From assembly GCA_028280715.1 (NCBI GenBank), contig JANQLG010000036.1:1-64000 (forward strand): DNA of 64,000 bases, read 5' to 3'. Numbering within the stretch: position 1 is the stretch's first letter; every line of letters starts with the position of its first letter. Positions 17,031 to 24,329 of this stretch are shown here, one piece after another. The translations under genes and the position numbers were made by a program. This DNA is from Spongiibacteraceae bacterium. GTDB lineage: Bacteria; Pseudomonadota; Gammaproteobacteria; Pseudomonadales; Dasaniaceae. The notes beneath the pieces are model-generated. The model had not been told where the DNA came from, made no database searches, and saw nothing but the letters and a program-made list of their open reading frames with translations.

Positions 17031-18185
17031 ATGCCGAGAAAGAAAAAAGCAAGGCCTGAGCTAAGGGTTGTATTTGATACAAATATTTTGCACACCCAAG
17101 TTGCATCAGATTTAATGAAGTCTGATGCGGCGAGCTTTATAGAAGCTAACTCGGGTCACGAAGACTTATTGGTTAACTGGTATCTTCCGGAGATAGTGAT
17201 CAGTGAACGACGCTACCAGATGCGGAAAAGAGCAGCGGAATTGCTCCCCGGAATCCATAAAATTGAGAAACTGATCGGTCATAACCTCAACATAACGACT
17301 GATATTTTGAATAGACGCGTTGATGAAGCTATAGAGAATCAATTGGCATCTCTAAATCTATCAACAATAGCACTGGATAAACAGCGCGTAGATTGGGACA
17401 AGCTTATCAATAGTTCAGTAGAAAGGATCCCGCCATTTGAATCAGGAGAGAAAGAAAAAGGATTTAGAGATTCGTTAATCGCGGAATCCTTTTTTCAGCT
17501 GGTGGAAGATTCACCAAACACACCATCCACATGTCGGCTTGCAATTGTCACTGAAGACAAACTCCTGAGCACATGTATAAAGGAAGGTACGAAAGAAAAT
17601 AAGAATGTGCGTACCCTTGAGTCGTTGGACGAGCTAGAAAGCCTAGTCAATACTCTAGTATCAGAAGTCACCGAAGACTTCATCGACAGCATAAGAAATA
17701 AGGTGTCTGACTTTTTCTTTGAAAAAGGGAAAGATTCATCTTTCTATTACAAAGAAGAAATTAGTGAAAAGATTCGTGAAAAATTTGGAGAAGAACTAGC
17801 TTCTAAACCTAATAAGGAGGTGATAAGGGAAAATGGTACGTGGTGGCTTGGTGTTCCGGTATTTATTAAGAAAGAAAAACAGCGCACATTTTGGAGCACT
17901 AGCATAAAAGTAGAAGCAAAGCTTTACAAACTTGAATGGCCAAGCTCATCAAATACGATAATTGGCGAGAGTGCCACTAGCGCTACGGGCCTAGTTATGC
18001 CCGGCACCGAAAGAAAAGGAATTGTTTCTGGTTTACTTGGGGCAGAACCGCCTAAGAAAATTGAAGCTGGTGCTTGGGCAACAAAGTTTGAAGTCTTTTG
18101 GAGTGTGAATATAACGCAGACTCTGAAATTGACTTCTCCGACAATTGACGAAATTAGATTAATCGGTTCGGATTGGGACCAGTAA
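17031..18185 (+). CDS. Cassette: PIN-domain nuclease with C-terminal unknown domain
   Basis: This 384-residue cytosolic protein has an N-terminal PIN-like domain over about residues 10-200. The acidic residues expected for metal binding are seen at D16 (VVFDTNIL), E59 (PEIVISERRY), D147 (FRDSLIAESF) and E175/D176 (IVTEDKLL). It looks closest to the DUF4935-type PIN group. PIN domains cleave RNA. The C-terminal 180 residues, with AGAWATKFEVFWSVNITQT, are unrecognised and beta-rich. At over 1.1 kb it is the longest cassette, and it has no antitoxin-sized partner, unlike VapBC. A defence or RNA-control role is inference. Confidence 0.7.
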   Translation: MPRKKKARPELRVVFDTNILHTQVASDLMKSDAASFIEANSGHEDLLVNWYLPEIVISERRYQMRKRAAELLPGIHKIEKLIGHNLNITTDILNRRVDEAIENQLASLNLSTIALDKQRVDWDKLINSSVERIPPFESGEKEKGFRDSLIAESFFQLVEDSPNTPSTCRLAIVTEDKLLSTCIKEGTKENKNVRTLESLDELESLVNTLVSEVTEDFIDSIRNKVSDFFFEKGKDSSFYYKEEISEKIREKFGEELASKPNKEVIRENGTWWLGVPVFIKKEKQRTFWSTSIKVEAKLYKLEWPSSSNTIIGESATSATGLVMPGTERKGIVSGLLGAEPPKKIEAGAWATKFEVFWSVNITQTLKLTSPTIDEIRLIGSDWDQ

Positions 18186-18192
18186 CATGGCA

Positions 18193-18255
18193 GCTTAACA
18201 AATAAATCAATTAGGGACAGGGCTGACGCCCTGCCCATTATTCACGGCGTTATGC
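18193..18255 (+). repeat. attC site 4
   Basis: R'' GCTTAAC (18193-18199), R' GTTATGC (18249-18255), inner stem GGGACAGGGC / GCCCTGCCC with a TGAC loop. Confidence 0.9.
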
Positions 18256-18270
18256 TCCTAGGAATCAGAT

Positions 18271-18957
18271 ATGGACTTTAAAATAATACTAAAGGAAAGC
18301 TGGGAAGAATTTACCACTAGATTCACCCTTTTACTTAAAGCTACAGCATCTTTTATTGCCGCCTCAATTGTAGCTAGTGCTTTAGTTTATTTGCTTTTCA
18401 ATGAGCTTGGCGTTTTTGCATCATTTGTTATTTCTGTTGCCATATTAGTCATAGAGTCAATGATAACTCTGGCTGGCGTGAAATATCTGTATTCACAAAG
18501 AGGTATCGAAATAGATATTTCAAGCAACAAAATATTTATCTACCTTTTTGCATCAATGTATATTGGCGTGGCGAGCACACTAGGTTTCTTCTTTTTTGTC
18601 ATTCCTGGCATTATTGTTCTTGCTGTCACTTTTTTAATGCCAATATACATTTTAAAAGAATCACAAGGCCCCATTGAGGCTGTTGCGTCAAGCGCATCAC
18701 TAATGAAAGAGTGCTATATGCAAGTAACACTTTTCCTGTTTTGTATTTGGGTTATTGTTGCCGTCGTAGAGTACGTAGCCGGCTTTGTTTTAGGTTTTAT
18801 TCCATTGCCTGGAGTAATACTAGAATCAGCTGTGGCGGCACTATCTTTAATTATAAGTCTTTACTCATTAACAGTAATGGTCGCTTTATATACACACTTA
18901 GAAATAAAGCATAACAAGTCAAGCAGTCGGGACGCCGTAACCGGTGCCCCTTCTTGA
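18271..18957 (+). CDS. Cassette: multi-pass membrane protein, DUF975/YciC-like
   Basis: The 228-residue protein has five or six hydrophobic segments. The central VIPGIIVLAVTFLMPIYIL plus GPIEAVASSASLM is the motif found in YciC/DUF975 and glycerophosphodiesterase membrane domains. No activity is known for such stand-alone domains. Its last 15 or so codons (KSSSRDAVTGAPS) lie inside attC site 5, so the recombination site provides the C-terminus and stop. The start is 15 bases after attC site 4. Confidence 0.75.
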   Translation: MDFKIILKESWEEFTTRFTLLLKATASFIAASIVASALVYLLFNELGVFASFVISVAILVIESMITLAGVKYLYSQRGIEIDISSNKIFIYLFASMYIGVASTLGFFFFVIPGIIVLAVTFLMPIYILKESQGPIEAVASSASLMKECYMQVTLFLFCIWVIVAVVEYVAGFVLGFIPLPGVILESAVAALSLIISLYSLTVMVALYTHLEIKHNKSSSRDAVTGAPS

Positions 18958-18967
18958 GGCGTTAAGT
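18909..18967 (+). repeat. attC site 5
   Basis: R'' GCATAAC (18909-18915), R' GTTAAGT (18961-18967). It overlaps the 3' end of the membrane protein gene. It is closely similar to degenerate site 0, so the two may share an origin. Confidence 0.85.
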
Positions 18968-18974
18968 GCAAAGT

Positions 18975-19352
18975 ATGAATGTTTTAACTATAGAAGAACA
19001 ATCTGAACTTCAAGCATTAGAAGAAGAGCTTTGGCGTGAAGAAACACGTTTCGATATCGCTCGAATGCGAGAGCTTATGTCGGAAGATTTTTTCGAATTT
19101 GGAATGTCTGGACGTACTTATTCTCTCGAAGATACTCTGGCGATTGCAGCGCAAGAAATAAGGGCTAAAATTCCGCTTCCAGATTTTAGCGCTCGTTCAA
19201 TTTATGGAAGCGTTGTGCAAGTCACATACAATAGCGCCGTAGAGTACGACGGGAAAATTATTTATGCGCGAAGGTCCTCAATTTGGATTCGTGAAAATGG
19301 TGCGTGGAAGCTTAAGTTTCATCAAGGTACACCTTATGAGCCGAGCACTTAA
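18975..19352 (+). CDS. Cassette: DUF4440/NTF2-like protein
   Basis: The 125-residue cytosolic protein fits the NTF2-like DUF4440 pattern: LQALEEELWREETRFDIARM, then LMSEDFFEFGMSGRTYSLED, and a C-terminal ARRSSIWIRENGAWKLKFHQ typical of SnoaL/calcium-calmodulin kinase II association-like folds. Its ligand is unknown. DUF4440 proteins are frequent integron cargo. I chose the ATG at 18975; a GTG at 18966 lies in the R' box of site 5. The stop codon lies in attC site 6. Confidence 0.8.
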   Translation: MNVLTIEEQSELQALEEELWREETRFDIARMRELMSEDFFEFGMSGRTYSLEDTLAIAAQEIRAKIPLPDFSARSIYGSVVQVTYNSAVEYDGKIIYARRSSIWIRENGAWKLKFHQGTPYEPST

Positions 19353-19412
19353 CAAAAAATTGCAAAAATTCAGGTCAAACTACAACCTGAATTTATGAAT
19401 TAGGCGTTAGCA
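19347..19412 (+). repeat. attC site 6
   Basis: R'' ACTTAAC (19347-19353), R' GTTAGCA (19406-19412), perfect inner stem AAATTCAGGT / ACCTGAATTT. Confidence 0.9.
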
Positions 19413-19462
19413 CAGGACACGAAAATATATTAATAACCACCTAAGATAGGGTCTATTTAATT

Positions 19463-19714
19463 ATGAGAACTTTATTGAATATTTTGAAATCTTTTGTTTT
19501 GGCGGCTTTGGTATTTGGCTTGTCGGCGTGCTCAAGCGAGCCGGACCCTAAACTAGAGGCGCAGAAACGACTTGAAGCTGAGGCTGAAGAAATTCAAGCT
19601 AAAGCTCGTGCACGTAAAGAGTTTAAAGAGAGGTACTGTAAAGATCCTAGTGTTGATTGCCAAAAACTTATGAAAGAAGCCGGTCTTGATCGGACAGGGA
19701 AAGATTTGTATTAG
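19463..19714 (+). CDS. Cassette: small lipoprotein
   Basis: The 83-residue protein has a lipoprotein signal ending in the lipobox LSAC (cysteine near residue 23). A highly charged helical segment (EAQKRLEAEAEEIQAKARAR) and a C-terminal cysteine pair (YCKDPSVDC) follow. It resembles small EexN-like or unknown lipoproteins, but no family is firm. Probably anchored to the inner or outer membrane facing the periplasm. Confidence 0.75.
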   Translation: MRTLLNILKSFVLAALVFGLSACSSEPDPKLEAQKRLEAEAEEIQAKARARKEFKERYCKDPSVDCQKLMKEAGLDRTGKDLY

Positions 19715-19800
19715 AGTGTGTTGAGGTTTAATAGTTTACGTCATTCATATTCATGATCCTTTATTAGAAAATATTAGCTGAGTATGGTGAAGATGAAAAA

Positions 19801-19891
19801 CACTAACAAAGCGATCTAACATTGGGCAATTGACGTTGCCCTGGACTCAAAAAAGCTTCGCTTTTGCTTGCCATTAATCGCGGCGTTATAT
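19801..19891 (+). repeat. attC site 7
   Basis: R'' CACTAAC (19801-19807), R' GTTATAT (19885-19891), inner stem GGGCAA / TTGCCC plus a second arm AAAAGC / GCTTTT. Confidence 0.8.
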
Positions 19892-19931
19892 ATAAAAATC
19901 TATAAACCTTTTTTAACTGAAGAACAAAAAC

Positions 19932-20141
19932 ATGAGTACTAAAAATCAAGTATCAGAAAATACCAGGGTTTTGATAGGTTGCTATGGCCTTGCTGCAGGA
20001 GTAGCGGCTGGAACTGTGATTGGCGCAATGGTCGGTAATATCGTGCCTGCAATGTTGATGGGGATGCTGATAGGTGGTGGCCTAGGTGTGTTTATTGCAC
20101 CGATGTTACCTTCATCATTAGTAAAGCATCTCGATAACTAA
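19932..20141 (+). CDS. Cassette: small glycine-rich membrane protein
   Basis: The 69-residue protein has two glycine/alanine-rich hydrophobic helices (YGLAAGVAAGTVIGAMVG and AMLMGMLIGGGLGVFIAPML). Family and function are not recognised. The start lies 40 bases after attC site 7; the spacing and coding-like sequence make it a probable gene. Confidence 0.6.
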   Translation: MSTKNQVSENTRVLIGCYGLAAGVAAGTVIGAMVGNIVPAMLMGMLIGGGLGVFIAPMLPSSLVKHLDN

Positions 20142-20195
20142 CGCTATCAAGTATCCCTAATTGTGTCGGCCAACTTACGTCTTTACGGGCAGAGT

Positions 20196-20331
20196 GCATA
20201 ACGAGCTGGTGAAATTCACTCCGTTCCTTCGGAGCTACGCGAGACAGCCAAAGTGTTGCTTTCATAAGTTCAATAAGTAAGAGCACCACTTATACGAACA
20301 ATAAAGTGATGATTACATTAGGCAGTTATAC
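20196..20331 (+). repeat. attC site 8, long and atypical
   Basis: R'' GCATAAC (20196-20202) and R' GTTATAC (20325-20331), 136 bases apart end to end. The interior is less regular than the other sites, but its position between two cassette genes fits. Confidence 0.6.
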
Positions 20332-20357
20332 ACATCAAATCAAAAGGAATATCTCTT

Positions 20358-20756
20358 ATGGCCAGAGTAGGTTTCACTTGGGTTACTCCGATCCTTTCTG
20401 TTTTTGATTTAGTAAAAAGTTTGGAGCACTATGAAAAAGTACTTGGCTTTGAAGTAGCTTGGAAATGGTCTGAAAAAGAAGAGTTTGATGGAGCAACTCA
20501 TCCTACGTTTGCCTGCGTATGTCGGGGAGAAATCAGTATTTTTCTATGTGAACAAGGTCAGGGTGAGCCAGGAGCTTGGATGTCCTTAAATGTTGGTACA
20601 CTGGATGAGTTGGAAGAAATTTACCAAGAGTATCGGCGTACAGAAGCGGATATTATTGAAGCACCGCAAGACTGTTCTTGGGGAATGCGCGAAATGTTGG
20701 TGAAGGATTTGGATGGGAATACTTTTAGAATAGGTTGTCCCTTAAATAACGACTAA
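20358..20756 (+). CDS. Cassette: VOC/glyoxalase-family protein
   Basis: The 132-residue cytosolic protein is a vicinal-oxygen-chelate fold: TPILSVFDLVKSLEHYEKVLGF at the start, ISIFLCEQ in the middle and MREMLVKDLDGNTFRIG at the end. Bleomycin-binding and fosfomycin-type resistance proteins share this fold, as do many uncharacterised cassette products. Whether it binds an antibiotic or catalyses anything cannot be told from sequence. AAAGGA lies 12 bases upstream. Confidence 0.85.
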   Translation: MARVGFTWVTPILSVFDLVKSLEHYEKVLGFEVAWKWSEKEEFDGATHPTFACVCRGEISIFLCEQGQGEPGAWMSLNVGTLDELEEIYQEYRRTEADIIEAPQDCSWGMREMLVKDLDGNTFRIGCPLNND

Positions 20757-20765
20757 ACCAAAAAT

Positions 20766-20889
20766 GTATAACAAACAAATCAATACTGATAGCTACTACA
20801 CTGGTCTTTTTAATGTTTAATGTAAGTCACTACGCTCCCAGTTTACACAAAAAAGCTCTCCGCAGTAGCTGCGGGTTTGGGCGTTAGAT
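20766..20889 (+). repeat. attC site 9
   Basis: R'' GTATAAC (20766-20772), R' GTTAGAT (20883-20889). At 124 bases it is similar in length to Vibrio VCR-type sites. A CCGCAG/CTGCGG stem is visible near the 3' side. Confidence 0.75.
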
Positions 20890-20908
20890 GAGCACAAAGT
20901 GAGTCGCT

Positions 20909-21514
20909 ATGGATTTTGAGAATTTCAATAACCTTGCATCAGGCATCCAGTCCTTAATGGTTGCTGTTGCTGTCCTGATCGGCGGTGGGTGGGCGCTGTA
21001 CCAGTTTGTTTCTATGAAAACTCTTGCGAAGGCACGCGCTGACCTCGAAAAAGTGAAGCGCGAACTTCATGAGCGCGGAGTGATTGAAGTGACCCTTAAC
21101 CCTACTTTTCTTCCTGCTCCAGACCCGCAAGTGATAGGGTTTATTCATTTGGTCATTGAATTAAAAAATGTGGGAACCGGTACAGAGGTGATACGATGGG
21201 ATGAGACTACTTTTCGGCTTGCCAAGCTTGATTATGATGAAAATAGAGGTGCATCGGTACAAGAAAAAACTGTAGGCAAGTTTCTACGAGTTGGTATTAT
21301 TCCAACATATTCCACTATTGCTCCGAAGCAAACGCTGCATCATTCTGCGGTAGTTGCCGTTCAAGAGCCTGGTGTTTTTCTTATTGATGCACAGATTATT
21401 GGCTCTCCGAAAGAAGTTGCGACGGCGAAATTGGCGGGAGAAGCCATCGATTTGGAGAGCGATTTCTTTTCATGGGGTACTACGACATATATCAGTATCA
21501 AGGGAAGTGAATGA
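20909..21514 (+). CDS. Cassette end: membrane-anchored protein of unknown function
   Basis: The 201-residue protein has one N-terminal membrane helix (SLMVAVAVLIGGGWALYQFV) followed by a short coiled coil (LAKARADLEKVKRELHERG). The soluble beta-rich domain (EVTLNPTFLPAPD, then HLVIELKNVGTGTEVI) resembles immunoglobulin-like DUFs found in cassettes and phage-like islands. No family is firm. It follows attC site 9 by 19 bases but no attC site follows it, so it closes the array or has lost its site. Confidence 0.7.
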   Translation: MDFENFNNLASGIQSLMVAVAVLIGGGWALYQFVSMKTLAKARADLEKVKRELHERGVIEVTLNPTFLPAPDPQVIGFIHLVIELKNVGTGTEVIRWDETTFRLAKLDYDENRGASVQEKTVGKFLRVGIIPTYSTIAPKQTLHHSAVVAVQEPGVFLIDAQIIGSPKEVATAKLAGEAIDLESDFFSWGTTTYISIKGSE

Positions 21515-21576
21515 TGGATCAGTTTGGATGAACTTTTCTAACGTGTCATATCACCTTTGAGCGAATATAAATAAAA

Positions 21577-21831
21577 CTATTTACGAAATTCGGTGGGTTT
21601 CTCTATTTCATAAAAACTGTCAGTAATATCTTCTATTTTACTTTGCAGTAAAGCTTCTGCATCGTAAACGCCCCGATTGTAGAAATAGGGGCCAACTTCT
21701 TCAGTGAAAAAATCCAGTAGAAATTCAGCATCAAATTGTTTGATATCCTGATCAAGCTCTTCATGAAAATAGAGTTTGATTTTTTTAATTAGAATATTTT
21801 TTTCTTCTTTGGAAAATTGTATATCTGTCAT
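21577..21831 (-). CDS. DUF2164 family protein
   Basis: The 84-residue protein matches DUF2164: IQFSKEEKNILIKKIKLYF, then FDAEFLLDFFTEEVGPYFYN and GVYDAEALLQ. The family has no known function. It lies 11 bases after the GFA-domain gene on the same strand, so the two probably form an operon. Confidence 0.88.
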   Translation of the reverse strand: MTDIQFSKEEKNILIKKIKLYFHEELDQDIKQFDAEFLLDFFTEEVGPYFYNRGVYDAEALLQSKIEDITDSFYEIEKPTEFRK

Positions 21832-21842
21832 ATTTAGGGCTG

Positions 21843-22259
21843 TTATTTAGTGGGTAGCTCATCATGTTTAGCTAACTCGCTTGTGGGGATATACCAGTTG
21901 GCTTTTGAACTCCAATAAATATTTTGTATCGGGCGAATATCCGGGTCATCGTCCAACGTTCCTGCCGGAACGATAACAACTTTGCCGCTCTTATTCTTCC
22001 ACGGTAATGATGAACCACAGTGCTTACAGAAACAGGTGGCAAAATGTTTGGTATCTTCAGGTTCAAATCGCCCAACATGTTCTTCACCTTGCTGCCAATG
22101 AAAATCTTCAGGCATAACAAAAAGGTTCGAAGCATGGGCGCTACCGGTAAATTTGCGGCAACGTGAGCAATGGCAATACTGGAAAATACCTGTGTTGCCG
22201 GTAAGTTGATATTTCACTTTGCCACAGAGGCAGCTGCCAGTGAGTGGTGGGGTGTTCAT
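21843..22259 (-). CDS. GFA/CENP-V domain zinc-binding protein
   Basis: The 138-residue protein has the zinc-binding pattern of the GFA (glutathione-dependent formaldehyde-activating-like) family: GSCLCGKVKY, then YCHCSRCRKFTGSAHASNLFV, then FCKHCGSSLPW. Despite the name, few members act on formaldehyde, so no reaction is assigned. It is upstream of the DUF2164 gene on the same strand. TAAGGAGG lies just before its start. Confidence 0.9.
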   Translation of the reverse strand: MNTPPLTGSCLCGKVKYQLTGNTGIFQYCHCSRCRKFTGSAHASNLFVMPEDFHWQQGEEHVGRFEPEDTKHFATCFCKHCGSSLPWKNKSGKVVIVPAGTLDDDPDIRPIQNIYWSSKANWYIPTSELAKHDELPTK

Positions 22260-22636
22260 ATGTGCCTCCTTAAATCATATTGTATGGTGTCAGGTGACAA
22301 TAAAAATTGCTGCTTAAACATTATTAGAATTTTTATGCCTTGAGTTTACATACACGTTTTATTCTAATTATTTTCTCCTGTCTCTAAGGCGAATATATTT
22401 AATGTTATACCTTTCTCTTGATAACACCGGTGGTGAGTATACAGACTATTTTGTATTTTGTGATTTAATTCGAGTTGCCAGTATTTAACTAATTGATAGC
22501 TAAGGGAAAAATAATCTTTTGATTAGCAAAAAATGATGCTGGGATGAGTTGTTTTTATAACAATGCCCCTATGCTGAAGAGGCAGTTATTGAGCAAACAT
22601 ATGACAATTACAAGTGCCAGATAAATCCTTTAGGGG
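22260..22636. other. Intergenic region, nothing recognised
   Basis: This 377-base AT-rich spacer separates two minus-strand genes. I see no gene, RNA or convincing terminator. It must contain the promoter of the GFA-domain gene. Confidence 0.5.
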
Positions 22637-23479
22637 TTAACTGGCAGCACTTTCGAACTCTACAAAATCAGAAATAAAATTCCAGGCCAGGCGGCGCTCT
22701 ATGGCTTTTTTCGGGTTGCCATTTTTCATTCCCATCAAGTTAAACAGATCACTACCGATTTTGGTAAAGCGATGTATGTAATAGCGGGCATCGCGGGCAA
22801 CGACCTGGCGTTCACCGACATAATCGAATGCAAAACCTTCCTGTAATGGTGCGGGTTCAAAGGTAACTAAACCTGCGGCGATGCATACGGATAACATTTT
22901 GCTTTCAGTAAAGATGGGGTCGTCTTCTGGATCGTGAATGTCGCTGCGAAAAATAAAGGGGTGACCGTTGTCACCGATAAAGGCATAAGCAGCCACTTTT
23001 TCGAAAGCTTTTAATTCCCATAAATCACAGGTGCGTAAAAACATCAGGCTGCGTTTTGAAATGGAGCCGGGTCTTTTCACTTCGGCAGCCAGCGCCTGCG
23101 CCCAAACATCGCGGGTTTCCGGGCTGCTGATGTCCTGTGCGTAGGAGAAAAATAAGTGTAGCCAATCTTCATCAACATCGATGGAGGAAGATTGTGGATG
23201 TATCAAGATCGAGGCTTTTGCCAAAATAGTTTCAATATTGAGTTGGCGACGGGTTTCGTTAAAACGAACCCGATGATGGGTACGATCTAATAAATTTGCC
23301 AGTTGTGAGTTTTTATCCACTTGCGGCGCAATACCCAGGCAAGTAGATCTTAAGATGGAACCATCTTCCTGATAAAAACCGCCAATAGATCGTGTACAGG
23401 CTGAGACAAGTTTTGCCCAGCTGTCTACCGATTTGGATTGTTGGTGTGATGATTGGTTTTTGTTATACATGGCAGCCAC
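22637..23479 (-). CDS. DUF2806/TIGR03899-like protein
   Basis: The 280-residue cytosolic protein has the pattern EDWLHLFFSYAQDISSPETRDVWAQALAAEV, then PGSISKRSLMFLRTCDLWELKAFEKV, and LTKIGSDLFNL-like text near the end, as in DUF2806/TIGR03899. That group is found in Vibrio and related bacteria and has no known function. It appears to be monocistronic. The start could be M1 or M4. Confidence 0.7.
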   Translation of the reverse strand: MAAMYNKNQSSHQQSKSVDSWAKLVSACTRSIGGFYQEDGSILRSTCLGIAPQVDKNSQLANLLDRTHHRVRFNETRRQLNIETILAKASILIHPQSSSIDVDEDWLHLFFSYAQDISSPETRDVWAQALAAEVKRPGSISKRSLMFLRTCDLWELKAFEKVAAYAFIGDNGHPFIFRSDIHDPEDDPIFTESKMLSVCIAAGLVTFEPAPLQEGFAFDYVGERQVVARDARYYIHRFTKIGSDLFNLMGMKNGNPKKAIERRLAWNFISDFVEFESAAS

Positions 23480-23628
23480 TACTACTCCGTTTAGTTGGTT
23501 GCTGAATTAAAGGAGTAACTGACTATATTTATCGTCTATAACAATGACAAGAGTTTGAACTTGTTGTCTTTACTTTTGTGCGTTCGTTCACAAAAGTGCG
23601 TAATTAGGCTTAGGAATATTATTGTTTC

Positions 23629-23665
23629 GATCATGAAAAGAAAAATAGGTTTTCTTTTCATGATC
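23629..23665 (-). terminator. Perfect 16-bp inverted repeat, probable terminator
   Basis: GATCATGAAAAGAAAA (23629-23644) pairs with TTTTCTTTTCATGATC (23650-23665) around ATAGG. It is 53 bases downstream of the NTF2-like gene on the minus strand, so it probably ends that transcript. Confidence 0.6.
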
Positions 23666-23717
23666 AATAAATACCATGCTAGCGAAGAAAATTATCACTA
23701 ACAGTGATTAGTAGATT

Positions 23718-24212
23718 TTATGAATCCGGTCTTTGTACAGCGTTATCGATAACACGGGGGATAAGTTTACGTTTAGCGATTTTGCATCCCTCATCGTCGA
23801 TCACGAATTCATCGTGGTATTCAGCAATGGCAGAAAAACCATCGACGCGTTTTATGCCTTCACCACCAGGCATGATAAATACGGTTAGATAACTGGTGCC
23901 GGTTGCGGTGGTGTCTGAGGTGGGCGTAACGCGAAGATTCGACATCAAATGCACTGCAGTGCGATTTTCGCTGCCACTGTTAATAAAAGCTTTTAACTCT
24001 TCGTGGCCGTTCATGGTTCTACTGTTTAAAACCAGTGTTGCATCTTTGGTAAACAGATTGGCAAAGCCCTCTGGGTTGGGGTGGTCGATGTACCAGGCGT
24101 AATCCTGCATCACACGCTCGCATTGCTCTTCAATTGCATTATGTGCCGAGGCTGAAAAAGGGAGTGCTGCTATCAAGGTTGATAACGCGATTTTACTCAG
24201 TGTTTGTTTCAT
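23718..24212 (-). CDS. Exported SnoaL/NTF2-like protein
   Basis: The 164-residue protein has a signal peptide (LSTLIAALPFSASA) and a SnoaL-type NTF2 fold: QCERVMQDYAWYIDHPNPEG, FANLFTKDATLVL, then AVHLMSNLRVTPT and a C-terminal RKLIPRV. Cytosolic relatives include polyketide cyclases and ring-hydroxylating small subunits; an exported form is less usual. It is downstream of the iorAB-like genes but separated from them by a terminator. Confidence 0.8.
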   Translation of the reverse strand: MKQTLSKIALSTLIAALPFSASAHNAIEEQCERVMQDYAWYIDHPNPEGFANLFTKDATLVLNSRTMNGHEELKAFINSGSENRTAVHLMSNLRVTPTSDTTATGTSYLTVFIMPGGEGIKRVDGFSAIAEYHDEFVIDDEGCKIAKRKLIPRVIDNAVQRPDS

Positions 24213-24284
24213 CGTGGTTATCCTTTAGAGGGGAGATAGAGTTTGGTTAATTAGAAAAGATCTTATTTTCTTATGCTGTTAAAA

Positions 24285-24305
24285 ATGGGGCCATAATGGC
24301 CCCAT
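24285..24305 (-). terminator. Rho-independent terminator of the molybdoenzyme operon
   Basis: A 9-bp perfect stem ATGGGGCCA/TGGCCCCAT around a 3-base loop, followed on the minus strand by a T run (A run 24281-24285 on plus). It is 25 bases past the large-subunit stop. Confidence 0.85.
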
Positions 24306-24329
24306 GTCTCTTGTTTGTTAGGTTGTGGA

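Larger units (their letters stand above)
14862..21514 (+). mobile_element. Integron gene-cassette array without integrase in window
   Basis: Small plus-strand genes alternate with imperfect palindromic spacers. Each spacer begins with a TAAC-type R'' box just at or after a stop codon and ends with a G(C)GTTA-type R' box just before the next start. Nine such attC sites (15866 to 20889) and one degenerate one (15454-15512) are seen. All cassettes point the same way, as in integrons. No IntI tyrosine recombinase or attI site is recognised, so the array is a CALIN, or the integrase lies elsewhere. Most products are unknown, small, membrane-bound or secreted, as is typical for chromosomal cassettes. 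Confidence 0.88.

Noticed and set aside
19752-19780. TGATCC in the lipoprotein cassette as ECF11 promoter
   Set aside because: No CGTA at the right spacing.
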